Origin: Micromonospora thermarum
GTDB taxonomy: Bacteria; Actinomycetota; Actinomycetes; Mycobacteriales; Micromonosporaceae
Reading direction: 5' to 3'
DNA: 64,000 nucleotides
Assembly (NCBI RefSeq): GCF_012034245.1
Contig: NZ_JAATEO010000010.1
Coordinates: 62,001 to 126,000 of the forward strand
The position numbers were made by a program, and so were the translations under genes. The stretch's first letter is position 1, and the number at the start of each line of letters is the position of its first letter. Shown piece by piece: positions 35,784 to 45,700 of the stretch. The notes under the pieces were generated by a model. That model did not search any database and was not told the origin of the DNA. It worked only from the letters and a program-made list of their open reading frames with translations.

Positions 35784-36691
35784 TCCGCGTTCTCGTCCTC
35801 GGCGCCACCGGAATGCTGGGCCACACCCTGATGCGGGAACTCGCCCGCGACCCGGACGTCGACGTCCGCGGGGCGGCGCGGGCACCGGACATGGCCGCGC
35901 ACTTCCCGGCCGACCTCGCCGCCCGGATCACCACCGGGGTGGACGCGTTGGATACCGACGGGATCCGGCGTCTGCTGCACCGCGTCCGGCCGGACGCGGT
36001 GGTCAACTGCGTGGGAGTCGTCAAGCAGCGCCCGGAGGTCCAGGACGCCGTCCAGACGGTGTCCCTGAACGCTCTGTTCCCCCACGTGCTCTCCCGCGAG
36101 TGCGGCCGGGTCGGCGCCCGTCTGATCCACGTCAGCACCGACTGCGTGTTCTCCGGCGACCGCGGCAACTACCAGGAGACCGACCTGGCCGACCCGGCGG
36201 ACCTGTACGGCCGGTCGAAGTTGCTGGGCGAGGCCACGTCGGGCGGAGCGTTGACGCTGCGGACGTCCATCATCGGTCACGAACTCGCATCGAACCGGTC
36301 CCTGGTCGACTGGTTCCTCACGCAGTCGACGGTGGTCCGGGGCTACACCAAGGCCATCTACAGCGGGGTGACGACGGTCGAGTTCGCCCGGTTGCTGCGC
36401 ACCGTGGTGCTGCCGCGGACGGGCCTCGCCGGCCTGTATCACGTGGCGGCGAGCCCGATACCGAAGTTCGACCTGCTCCGCCTGGTCGCGGCGGAGTACG
36501 CCTGGACCGGCGAGATCGTTCCGTTCGACGGGTTCGTCTGCGACCGGTCGCTGTCGGCCGAGGCGCTGGCCGCGGCAACCGGCTACCGGCCGCCGGCCTG
36601 GCCGGAGATGATCGCTTACCTGCATTCGGCCCGGTCCCGGTGGGGATTGACCCCGCCGGTCACCACCCGCCGCGCCCACCCGTCGCGCTGA
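35780..36691 (+). CDS. RmlD-like nucleotide-4-keto-sugar reductase (WbvR/QnlA-like)
   Basis: A 303-residue SDR of the RmlD type. Seen: VLVLGATGMLGHTLMRELAR, VVNCVGVVKQRPEVQDAVQT, HVSTDCVFSGDRGNY, the active site in LYGRSKLLGE (Y-x-x-x-K), TLRTSIIGHEL, and YHVAASPIPKFDLLRL. It lacks the C-terminal cupin of CapF/WbjC (~370 residues), which makes a WbvR/QnlA-like role (UDP-L-RhaNAc, then L-QuiNAc after 2-epimerisation) more likely than L-FucNAc. ATG 35780 overlaps the glycosyltransferase stop. A strong hairpin ends the operon 32 bp later. Confidence 0.88.
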   Translation: MIRVLVLGATGMLGHTLMRELARDPDVDVRGAARAPDMAAHFPADLAARITTGVDALDTDGIRRLLHRVRPDAVVNCVGVVKQRPEVQDAVQTVSLNALFPHVLSRECGRVGARLIHVSTDCVFSGDRGNYQETDLADPADLYGRSKLLGEATSGGALTLRTSIIGHELASNRSLVDWFLTQSTVVRGYTKAIYSGVTTVEFARLLRTVVLPRTGLAGLYHVAASPIPKFDLLRLVAAEYAWTGEIVPFDGFVCDRSLSAEALAAATGYRPPAWPEMIAYLHSARSRWGLTPPVTTRRAHPSR

Positions 36692-36722
36692 GTCGGCCGG
36701 ACCTCGGATCCGACGTCAGACA

Positions 36723-36760
36723 CAGGTCAGCGCCCGTCGTCCGCGACGGGCGCTGACCTG
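36723..36760. terminator. 17-bp stem, TCCG loop
   Basis: CAGGTCAGCGCCCGTCG (36723-36739) and CGACGGGCGCTGACCTG (36744-36760) are perfect complements with a four-base loop. It lies between two convergent genes and probably stops transcription both ways. Confidence 0.88.
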
Positions 36761-36804
36761 TACCGCGGCCCTTACCAGATGGGCCGCAGGCGATCCGTGG
36801 CGCG

Positions 36805-38097
36805 TCAGCGACCGCGCGTGGCCGCCGCGTCGGTGAGGATCTCGAGGTACCGCGCCAGCTGGTCCTCCCGGTAGAGGCCGTCCATGGTCGACGCCGGGAG
36901 CTCGGCGATCCGGCCGGTCCGGTCCTTCTCGGCGAGCCACGTCCGCAGCTGGTCGGCGATCTGGTGCGGGTCGCTGAGGACGGCGCCGGCGTTGCGCGAC
37001 CGGATGATGTCGGCCACGATCCCATTCGGATGCCCGAGCATGAGGATGGGCCGCCGGGCGCGGAGGTAGTCGAAGAACTTCCCGGGCATCGTGCCGGCGT
37101 CCCGCGGATCGTTCCACATCACCAGGACCAGGACGTCGGCCTCGGCCTGGACGCGCCACGACTTCTCGGCCGACACCTCACCCAGGTTCGTCACGGAGTC
37201 GGCGACCCCGGCGCGTTCCGTGGCCGCCTGGGCCACCCCGTTGTCCTCACCGGCGAATACGATGTTGACCCGCCGGGCGTCCGGCCCCAGCAGCGCGACG
37301 GCGTCCAGCAGGGGCGATGGGTCCCGCTTGCCGGGGTTGAGCCGTCCGGTGTGCGTCAACGTCAGCGTCGAGGACGCCGGGGCGGCTGGCGCGGGCGGGC
37401 TGGTCGGTTCCTCCGCCGTCACCGCCGGCTGCCGGTCGATGCCGTTCATCACGACCTTCGTATCGATCCCGAACGTGGAGCGCATGATCTCGGCCAGCGG
37501 CTCGGAGATGGTGACACAGCTCGACGCCGAGCGGAGCAGCCGGCGCTCCAGCCGGTGGTCGATGGCCCGCCGGACCGGTGTGCGGCCGTACGGCCAGTAG
37601 TCGTTGCCGACGGTCCAGAGGTCCCGGTAGTCCGCCACCCAGGGCACGTTCAACCGGCGGGCCAGTCTCGCGGCCACCAGGTACGCCGACGCAGGCGGAC
37701 CGGTCACCATGATCACGTCGGGGCGCCAGCCGTCCCGGGTCCGCAGGAACTGCCGGACGGCCGGCACGACCCAGTTGACGCAGGCGTCCGGGATCAGGAC
37801 CTCCCGCCCGATCGCCCCGAGCGCCGTCAGCAGCCGACGCCGGCCCACCCGGGACCGCGCCTCCGCCCGGCGGACCGACGAGACGAGCTGGGCCGATCGG
37901 GGCACCGGAGCAGCCCGGACTATCCGGCCCTCCGGAATCCCGGCATCGGGTGCGTCGGAGTCCGCCGGCGTCGCGGTGAGCACCCGTACGTCCCATTGCT
38001 GGTCGGCCGCGAACCGGGCCAGTTCGCCGGGCCGCCGCGCCCCGACCGATTCCGACGGCGGAAAGACGTACGCGATGATCAGCAGTCGGGGTCGCAT
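36805..38097 (-). CDS. GT4-family glycosyltransferase
   Basis: A 430-residue GT-B enzyme. Seen: [83 protein letters not shown], then THTGRLNPGKRDPSPLLDAV, and the phosphate-binding end GTMPGKFFDYLRARRPIL. This pattern resembles actinobacterial WcaI-like glycosyltransferases. The donor sugar is unknown. ATG 38097 gives a family-like start; an in-frame start further upstream (38289) would add 64 residues without family resemblance. It is convergent with the L-sugar operon and divergent from the HTTM-like gene. Confidence 0.88.
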   Translation of the reverse strand: MRPRLLIIAYVFPPSESVGARRPGELARFAADQQWDVRVLTATPADSDAPDAGIPEGRIVRAAPVPRSAQLVSSVRRAEARSRVGRRRLLTALGAIGREVLIPDACVNWVVPAVRQFLRTRDGWRPDVIMVTGPPASAYLVAARLARRLNVPWVADYRDLWTVGNDYWPYGRTPVRRAIDHRLERRLLRSASSCVTISEPLAEIMRSTFGIDTKVVMNGIDRQPAVTAEEPTSPPAPAAPASSTLTLTHTGRLNPGKRDPSPLLDAVALLGPDARRVNIVFAGEDNGVAQAATERAGVADSVTNLGEVSAEKSWRVQAEADVLVLVMWNDPRDAGTMPGKFFDYLRARRPILMLGHPNGIVADIIRSRNAGAVLSDPHQIADQLRTWLAEKDRTGRIAELPASTMDGLYREDQLARYLEILTDAAATRGR

Positions 38098-38292
38098 GTC
38101 GATTGACTCGTTCCTCGAGGGACGCAGCTCGGCGCAAGCAAATGGCGCAGGCGACGTCCGTGTCGCCGCTTGAGAAGGCTCCCGTTTTATAGCCATTTGA
38201 GTCAACGATCCATCACGTGTCGAGTCACGCCGCGGTAAGGACTGGTCGCTGGCACCGGGTGACGAGATCGGCGCTTCACGCGTTATCACTTC

Positions 38293-39633
38293 ATGGACAT
38301 ATTGTCCCGTTTTGTGCGCATGTACCTGGCGATGCCGGGCCCACGTAGCATCGCGCTCGCGCGCGTCGCCGTCGCGGGATCACTGCTGCTGGTGCTGGCC
38401 CGACACGTCGACACACCACTCTTGGCCGGTCGTCAGCCCCCCGAGTTGTACCGACCCGTCGGGGTCGCCATGCTGATCGGGCAGGGCATGATCAGTCCGA
38501 CGCTGCTCCATCTCCTGCTGGGCCTCGCGGGCGTGACCGTCCTGGCCGCGTTGGTCGGGCTGTATGCCCGCACGACCTTCGCCGTCGGCTACTTCTCGAC
38601 CCTCATCCTGGTGTCGGTCTCGTACTCGTTCAGCGTGCCCTGGAGCCACGGTGAGAACGCCACCTTCCTCGCCGGACTTCCACTGCTGTTCGCACCGCTC
38701 GGAGACGCTTGGTCGTTAGGGCCTCGCCGTACGGCGCCCGCGGCATCCGGTGCCAGATATGGCGTTCCGCTGCGTGGCGCCCAGGCCATGCTCGCGCTGT
38801 ACTTCTTCAACGCTGTCTACTGGAAGTTGAAGACGACGGGCCCGGAGTGGGCATTCTCCGACAACTTGCAGAACATCTTCGCAATCCGCTACCTGGTGAT
38901 CGGCGAGCACCCGCCGTGGGTGGTGACACTGGCTCTCCAGCAGCCGTGGATCGCCCAAGCCATGGCTGCGAGCAACCTCATCTTCCAGGCCACACCCTTC
39001 ATCATGCTGCCGCTACTGCGATGGCGCGGACCCCAGTTGCTCGCAGCGGCGGCTTTCACCATGGAGGCGGCAGGCCTGACCGCCGTGATGGGCCTGTTCG
39101 GCGGCGAGATGATCCCGCTCGGGTTGATCTTTCTTAGCGTGGACCGCGGCCGAACGGTCGCTGCGGCAGCCGTACCCGTTCCCACGCGCGCCCAGCCGGT
39201 GCGCTCCTCGCGGCGCCTGGGCGCCGTTCATGCGGTGGGGCTGATCGTCGCCACCTGCCTGACCGTTCAGACCACCATCGCCTGGTCCAGGTACGACTAT
39301 TTCCTCCGCTCCTACCCGTTCACCGCAACGGCGATGTACTCGGGCCGGTACGGTCCCATCACCCACCGGCTCTCGGTCGAGATGCGACCGAACCCGCCGG
39401 CCGTCTTCCGGGAGCGCGTCCGTCTGCTCTACACCGGCCAGCTCACGGACCAGGCTCTGCTGCTTCGGCGAGCCAAACAGATAGACGCCGAACACCGGTC
39501 GTTGTACGGGCGGCCCTTGGACCAGATCGTCATCCGCACCGAGACTTGGGACGTCACCGGCGGTGCTGCCCATGTCGTCAGCTCCACCGTGGTCCTCGCC
39601 TGGCGTCCAGGTGAGGTCAGCCACGGATCCTGA
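38293..39633 (+). CDS. HTTM/DoxX-like multi-pass membrane protein
   Basis: A 446-residue membrane protein. Seen: helices at IALARVAVAGSLLLVLARHV, LLHLLLGLAGVTVLAALVGL, TLILVSVSYSFSVPWSHGEN, then YGVPLRGAQAMLALYFFNAV followed by YWKLKTTGPEWAFSDNLQNI, AAAAFTMEAAGLTAVMGLFG, and a last helix before a ~130-residue soluble tail. The W-K-L/G-x-x-W block and helix order resemble HTTM domains (vitamin K-dependent gamma-carboxylase-like) and related DoxX-like proteins. No catalytic role is assignable. Its presence inside a Wzx/Wzy glycan locus suggests a role in modifying or moving the glycan, but it may be a passenger. Confidence 0.65.
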   Translation: MDILSRFVRMYLAMPGPRSIALARVAVAGSLLLVLARHVDTPLLAGRQPPELYRPVGVAMLIGQGMISPTLLHLLLGLAGVTVLAALVGLYARTTFAVGYFSTLILVSVSYSFSVPWSHGENATFLAGLPLLFAPLGDAWSLGPRRTAPAASGARYGVPLRGAQAMLALYFFNAVYWKLKTTGPEWAFSDNLQNIFAIRYLVIGEHPPWVVTLALQQPWIAQAMAASNLIFQATPFIMLPLLRWRGPQLLAAAAFTMEAAGLTAVMGLFGGEMIPLGLIFLSVDRGRTVAAAAVPVPTRAQPVRSSRRLGAVHAVGLIVATCLTVQTTIAWSRYDYFLRSYPFTATAMYSGRYGPITHRLSVEMRPNPPAVFRERVRLLYTGQLTDQALLLRRAKQIDAEHRSLYGRPLDQIVIRTETWDVTGGAAHVVSSTVVLAWRPGEVSHGS

Positions 39634-39648
39634 GCCCCGACCGAACGC

Positions 39649-41013
39649 CTACGCCGGCTCCGGCTGTCGCGCCGGCACCTGCTGCTCGTCGCTGTTCGCC
39701 GACTCGGACACACGGCTCCCGGCAACGACCGTCCGCAGTGACAGCAGCCAGGACGCCGCGTAGGCGACGGCGGCCGAGAGCCCGAACGCCCACACGGCGG
39801 CCAGCGCCGACCCACCGGTGAGCACCGTGAGCCCGACCGCACCGGTGACGACGAGGATCCGGCCCACGTCCCACGCCAGCTGTAGTCCCTGCCGGCCGAA
39901 GACGATCAGGGTCTGCGACAGCGGCGACGCGACGAAGTGCGCCGCCGTACCGATGGCGAGAGCCTGGGCGTACGCCCCGCTGCCGGCCCACCCGTCGCCG
40001 AAGAGGAGCCGGAACAGCGCCGGGGCCCCCACCACCACGAGGACCGCCCCCGGCAGCGCGATGAGGGCGAGCCGCCGGCTCGCCCCGAGGAAGATCAGCC
40101 GAGCCCGCTCGGGCGTCTCCCGTGCCGCCCGGGCGAGCTCGCCGAGGTAGACCTGGGCCACGGCGACGCCGAGCAGCGCGGCGGGTGCCGCGAGGACCCG
40201 CTGGGTCAGACCGAGCCACCCCGCGGCCGCGCTGCCGTACCAGTACGCGATCAGCAGCACCGGCAGCTGGAGCCCCAGCACGTTGGTAAGCCCCGACGGA
40301 GCCAGCACGAGCGGGAACCGGCGGTAGCGCAGAGCGGTCCGCCACAGTTCCCGAGGGCTCCACGCCCCCTTCGCCTCCGCACTGCGAAGGTGGGCACCGG
40401 GAAGCAGCATGAGCGCTCCGGCCGCTTGACCGATGCCAAGTCCCAGGGCCAGTCCGCCGGAGCGCAGCCCGGCCACGCCCGCGAGGAGCTGGGTGAGCAG
40501 CATCGAAACGGACTGCAGGAAGTTCCGCCGGCCGATCGAGCCGTACCGGCGATGCCGGATCGCCAGCTGGTTGAGCACCAGGAGGCACCCCATCGCCGCG
40601 GACGCCCACGGGACCAACCACAGCCAGGTGCGCAGGGCGGGCTGACCGAAGGCCGCGGCGACGGCGTCACCGACGAACGCCACCACGACCGTGACCGCGA
40701 CAGCCGTCAGCAGCGCACAGGTCAGCCCCAGAGCGACGAGCCCGTACGCGCGCCGTTCCTCCTCGGGAAGCGGGACGGCCAGCTCGAAGCGGAACGCCGC
40801 GACCGTCCCCAGTGTCGCGACCAGGGTGGCGATCACCGTGAAGACGCCGAAGTCCGCCGGACCGTACAGGCGCGCCAGAGCCGGGGCCGCGGCCAGCAGA
40901 AGCAGTTGACCGCCGACCGTTCCCGAGGCGATGCTCAGCACCCCCCGGCGGCCGACGGTCAGCCGGGACCGCGCGCCCGCCCGCAGGCCCGTCCTCCGCA
41001 TCCCTTGTCGCAT
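39649..41013 (-). CDS. Wzx-like polysaccharide flippase (MOP superfamily)
   Basis: A 454-residue protein with about 12-14 membrane helices. Seen: the N-terminal VLSIASGTVGGQLLLLAAAP and ALARLYGPADFGVFTVIATL, FELAVPLPEEERRAYGLVAL, LNQLAIRHRRYGSIGRRNFL, FPLVLAPSGLTNVLGLQLPV and GLTQRVLAAPAALLGVAVAQ, all typical of the polysaccharide transporter family (PST/Wzx). It would flip undecaprenyl-PP-linked repeat units outward. It starts 5 bp after the wzy-like gene, so the two are co-transcribed. Confidence 0.9.
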   Translation of the reverse strand: MRQGMRRTGLRAGARSRLTVGRRGVLSIASGTVGGQLLLLAAAPALARLYGPADFGVFTVIATLVATLGTVAAFRFELAVPLPEEERRAYGLVALGLTCALLTAVAVTVVVAFVGDAVAAAFGQPALRTWLWLVPWASAAMGCLLVLNQLAIRHRRYGSIGRRNFLQSVSMLLTQLLAGVAGLRSGGLALGLGIGQAAGALMLLPGAHLRSAEAKGAWSPRELWRTALRYRRFPLVLAPSGLTNVLGLQLPVLLIAYWYGSAAAGWLGLTQRVLAAPAALLGVAVAQVYLGELARAARETPERARLIFLGASRRLALIALPGAVLVVVGAPALFRLLFGDGWAGSGAYAQALAIGTAAHFVASPLSQTLIVFGRQGLQLAWDVGRILVVTGAVGLTVLTGGSALAAVWAFGLSAAVAYAASWLLSLRTVVAGSRVSESANSDEQQVPARQPEPA

Positions 41014-41018
41014 CCGTC

Positions 41019-42428
41019 CTATCGGCCTGCGGTCACCGGCACGCCCCGCCCCATGGCCGTGGCCGAGGGTGGCCGGTGCTTACCCACCGTACGGTGCGGC
41101 GACGGTGGCGGACCGACCTGACGCGACGACGGGCGGCGGACGCGGACCGGCACCGTGTTCGTCTGCTTGATGCGGCCGCCCCAGTACCAGAGCGCGAGAT
41201 AGGCCACGAGACCGGTGTTCAACAGAGTTTCCGGGCCGCCCGCGACCCAGGTCCCGAGGACGACCGTCATGCCGGCGTAGCCGATCAGCTCGAGGGAGTT
41301 GTAGCTGCGGCGGCGCAGCCCGTGGAAGGACATGGCCTGGAGGATGAAGGCGAGAACCGCGGCCGCGACGAACACCCCGACCGTGCCGACGTTGTGGTGG
41401 ACAGAGCCCCACAGCGACGGTGGCGCGGTGCCCACCGGCGAACCGTAGAGGGTCGCGAACACCTCGTTGGCCAGAGTGCTTCCCCGGTCGCCCGGAAGCA
41501 CACCGAGGAGCGACCGGAGCCACTCACCGCCGTTGCTCACCGGCAGCTGGGACGTGTAGTTGAACGCGGCGACCCCGGTGAGCTGGTTGTCCTCCAGGAA
41601 GCGCCGGTACAGCTCCGACCCCGTCGCCGCGAGCGGGTTCTCGGCACCGGCGCTGCGGCCCAGCACCTGCGTCGCCAGCAGCACCACGGGAGTTCCCAGA
41701 ACGGGCACCAGCAGCACCCACCGGGACAGCGCGCGGCCGACGGCGAGGAACGAGTAGACCACGAGGGTCAACAGGAAGAGGAAGAACGCGCCGCGCTGGC
41801 CGGTCCCGACGAGCCCCAGCACCGCCAGGCTCAACGGGAGCAGGGCGAGGATGCGCCCCAGTCTGCCCGGGCGGTTGAAGAACCAGATGGCGAGGATGAC
41901 GGCGAGCGACGGCAGCAGGATGTTGCGGAACTGGTTCGCGTACCCCGGGAAGACGTAGTTCTCCCCCGCGTACGACTCCAGGCGCAAGGTCCGCACGTCC
42001 TCCGGCTCTCCGTTGAGCAGGCCCTTGAGCCCGACGACGAAGGCGCTGTAACCGACGGCGGCGAAGTACATGGCCGTGACCAGCATCGACCCCACCGTCA
42101 CCAGGAGGACGGCCGCTGTCGGCCGGACCAGCCGGACGGCGTACGGCGCGTGGCTCCCCATGCGACGCGGGGTGGTTCGCCGGCTGGCACTGAGGCAGAG
42201 GAAGGTCACCAGGCTCACCACCAGGTACGTCGCCACCGCGCCGACCACGAGCAGCCCGTAGAAGGCCTCGGTGGACGAGCCCGGGTCGACGAGCTTCAAC
42301 GTCCCGAACACCATCAGCAGGTTGAAGACGACGAAGAGCCCGTCCGGCGTCAGGATCCCGTATGTGCGGACCGCGATGGCGTAGTGCAGGACGGCGAGCA
42401 GGAGCACTGGAACGAAAAGCCACATCAT
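41019..42428 (-). CDS. Wzy-like O-antigen/oligosaccharide polymerase
   Basis: A 469-residue protein with about ten to twelve membrane helices, starting MMWLFVPVLLLAVLHYAIAV and TPDGLFVVFNLLMVFGTLKL. Periplasmic loops contain EDVRTLRLESYAGENYVFPG and NYTSQLPVSNGGEWLRSLLG; the O-antigen-polymerase-like helix RGAFFLFLLTLVVYSFL precedes them. Low sequence conservation, many helices, one long external loop and the position next to wzx support Wzy. The C-terminal ~45 residues are basic and disordered. It is the first gene of the leftward wzy-wzx pair. Confidence 0.8.
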   Translation of the reverse strand: MMWLFVPVLLLAVLHYAIAVRTYGILTPDGLFVVFNLLMVFGTLKLVDPGSSTEAFYGLLVVGAVATYLVVSLVTFLCLSASRRTTPRRMGSHAPYAVRLVRPTAAVLLVTVGSMLVTAMYFAAVGYSAFVVGLKGLLNGEPEDVRTLRLESYAGENYVFPGYANQFRNILLPSLAVILAIWFFNRPGRLGRILALLPLSLAVLGLVGTGQRGAFFLFLLTLVVYSFLAVGRALSRWVLLVPVLGTPVVLLATQVLGRSAGAENPLAATGSELYRRFLEDNQLTGVAAFNYTSQLPVSNGGEWLRSLLGVLPGDRGSTLANEVFATLYGSPVGTAPPSLWGSVHHNVGTVGVFVAAAVLAFILQAMSFHGLRRRSYNSLELIGYAGMTVVLGTWVAGGPETLLNTGLVAYLALWYWGGRIKQTNTVPVRVRRPSSRQVGPPPSPHRTVGKHRPPSATAMGRGVPVTAGR

Positions 42429-42766
42429 CGCTTGCTGAAATCCGATCGTCGTCGGGCCCCGTCCGCCGTGCCTCGCACACTGGTGCGGCCTCCCGCCCCG
42501 CGCACAACACGGTCAACGACAGGTCACCCGGCAGGTCACGCGTCGCAGAAACGCCCTAAAAGGGATTTAAGCACCGGGCGCACGGCGACAATGGAGATAC
42601 ATCAGAATTCATCGCGAGGCTCCAGTTTCGACCGGCCGTGCGGCCCCGCCGATGCCGAGTTGCCCCGCATCCCCTTCCGGCCGCCAGTCGCCGCCCGCAT
42701 TCATTGACACACGTCCCCGTGATTCGGAAGGCTCACGCCACAGGTCCTTCCACATCAGGAGGCGCA
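42429..42766. promoter_or_regulatory. Divergent intergenic region, wzy-like / carboxypeptidase
   Basis: This 338-bp region holds no gene. An AT-rich patch (42548-42612: CCTAAAAGGGATTTAAGC, ATACATCAGAATTCATC) is a candidate promoter area for one or both directions. TTGACA (42704-42709) lies 58 bp before the carboxypeptidase ATG and could be its -35, but no good -10 follows. AGGAGG (42757-42762) is the ribosome site of the rightward gene. Confidence 0.4.
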
Positions 42767-45700
42767 ATGAGGCGCACACGGCTGGCGATCGCCGGCGTGT
42801 TCACTCTGGTCGGCGCTCTCGCGCTGACCACACCGGCAAACGCGCGGCCGCCGTCCGATCCGGCCGGCCGCGACGGTCTGGAGGTGTACGTCGGCACGGT
42901 GAACCCGGACCAGCTGGAGAAGCTGCGTCATGCCGGCGTCGACCTCGGCCACGACCACGCCGGCACCGACCGCTCGGGGCAGACCCGGATCGAGACGGTG
43001 CTCAGCAAGAGGCAGGCGGCGCGGTTGGCCGGCCAGGGCGTGAAGCTGGAGGTCAAGAAGGTACGCGGCAAGGACGCCTCCCAGGCGCTGCGCGAGCAGG
43101 CCGCGGCCGGGTGGTCGGCGTTCCGCTCCTACAGCGAGCCCGGCGGCATCCGGGACGAGATCACCGCCACCGCCGCCCGGTACCCCCGGCTGACCAAGGT
43201 GGAGACCATCGGCCGGTCGGTGCAGGGCAAGCCGATCCTCGCGGTCAAGGTCACCAAGGACGCGAAGAAGGTCCGGGACGGCAAGCGGCCAGCGGTGCTC
43301 TACGCGAGCACCCAGCACGCCCGCGAGTGGATCACGCCGGAGATGACCCGGCGCCTGATGCACCACGTGCTCGACAACTACGGCTCCGACCCGGAGATCA
43401 CCCGGCTGGTGGACACCACGGAGCTGTGGTTCCTGCCGGTGGCGAACCCGGACGGCTACGACCACACCTTCACGCCCGGCAACCGGCTGTGGCGCAAGAA
43501 CCTGCGGGACAACGACGGTGACGGGCGGATCACCACCGCCGACGGCGTCGACCTCAACCGCAACTTCAGCTACAAGTGGGGGTACGACAACGAGGGCTCG
43601 TCGCCCGACCCGAACAGCGACACCTACCGCGGCCCGGGCCCGAACTCCGAGCCCGAGACCAAGGCGTTGGACCAGCTGTTCCGGCGGGTCGGCTTCGAGT
43701 TCTTCGTCAACTACCACTCCGCCGCCCAGCTGCTGCTCTACGGCGTCGGTTGGCAGGTGAGCACACCCACCCCGGACGACGTCATCTACGAGGCGATGGC
43801 CGGGGACGACGCGCACCCGGCGGTGCCCGGCTACGACCCGGACATCTCGGCGGAGCTCTACACGACCAACGGCGACACCGACACGCACGCCACGGTCCGG
43901 TACGGCACGCTCGGTTTCACCCCGGAGATGTCGACCTGCCAGGCGGCGGCCGCCTCCGACCCGGACGACGAGTGGCGTCCGGAGGACTGCGTCAGCGGCT
44001 TCATCTTCCCGGACGACGAGGACCTGATCGCCGCCGAGGTGGCGAAGAACCTGCCGTTCGCGCTCGCGGTGGCGAAGTCCACGCACGACCCGGACGACCC
44101 GGTGTCGGTGGTGGGCCGCAGCACCGCGGACTTCGTGGTCGACGCCTTCGACACGTCGTACGGGCGGAACCAGCAGGTCGCCTCGATCACCCGCCGCGCG
44201 CTGAAGAACGTGCGGATGCACTACACGGTCAACGGCAGCCGGCCGAAGACGGTCAGCGTGCGCGAGTGGCAGGGCGGCGAGCGGTACGGCGACACGCACG
44301 ACGACTACTACGCCGAGCTGCGCGGAACGGTGACCGGCACCCGGCCGGGTGACCGGGTCGAGGTCTGGTTCAGCGGCAGCAAGCCGGGAGCCGGAAAGGT
44401 GACCAGCGACCGGTTCACGTACCGGGTGCACGACGACATCGGCGGCGACGTCCTGGTGCTCGCGATGGAGGACGTGACCGGGCTCAGCCCCGCCCAGGGC
44501 GTCACCACGGCGAAGTACGCCGACGAGATGGCCGCGGCGCTGACCGCGGCCGGCCGCACCAGCGACGTGTACGACTTCGACGCGATGGGGCGCACGGCAC
44601 CGCACCCGCTGGGCGTGCTCTCGCACTACGAGACGGTGCTGTGGGAGACCGGTGACGACGTGATCCCCCGGGCGCCCGGCCAGGTGCCGGGGACGGCGGC
44701 CCGGTCGGCGCTGGAGACCGAGCTGGCCGTCCGGGACTACCTGAACGAGGGCGGCAAGCTCCTGCTCAGCGGCAAGTACGCGCTGTTCGCGCAGGCCGCC
44801 AACGGCCAGTACGCGTACCAGCCGAACGGGCCGGCGGAGTGCACCGACGCGGACGACGCCACCTGCCTGCCGCTGCTGAACGACTTCCAGCAGTACTGGT
44901 TGGGCGCGTACACCTACGTCAGCGACGGGGGCACCGGTGCCGAGGGCCCGTACGCGGTGACCGGCGAGGACGGCGCCTTCGCCGCGTTCGTCGGCACCCT
45001 GAACGCGCCCGGGTCGGCGGCCAACCAGGACCACACGGCGTCGTTCCTGACCACGTCGAGCTTCCTGCCGCGGGACCAGTTCCCGCAGTTCGCCAGCTCG
45101 GCGCCGGTCGGCTGGGTGCGGCCGGGCGCCGCGCCGTTCGACCCGCGCACCGGTGACTGGTACCTGTGGAGCGGGCAGGCCGACGAGTCGTACAAGCGGC
45201 TCACCCGCACCATCGACCTCACCGGCGCCAGCAACGCCGAGCTGCGCTTCTTCACCTCGTACGACATCGAGCCGAACTGGGACTACCTGATCGTCGAGGC
45301 GCACGAGGTGGGCAGCGACGCCTGGACGACGCTGCCGGACGCCAACGGGAAGACCGGCACCGGTACCGGCGATAGCTGCGCGTCCGGCTGGGTGGAGCAG
45401 TTGCACCCGTGGCTCGGCCGGTACCAGGGTGAGGACTGCTCGCCGACCGGCACGACCGGCAGTTGGAACGCCGCGACCGGCGCCTCCAACGGCTGGCAGG
45501 AGTTCGTGGCCGACCTGTCCACGTACGTCGGCAAGAAGGTGGAGGTGTCGATCTCGTACGTGTCCGACTGGGGCACCCAGGGCCTGGGGGTCTTCCTCGA
45601 CGACGCGCGCGTGGTCGTGGACGGCGCCACGGTCGGCGAGACCTCGTTCGAGACCGACCTGGGCGGCTGGACGGTGGCCGGCCCGCCGCCCGGCTCGGCG

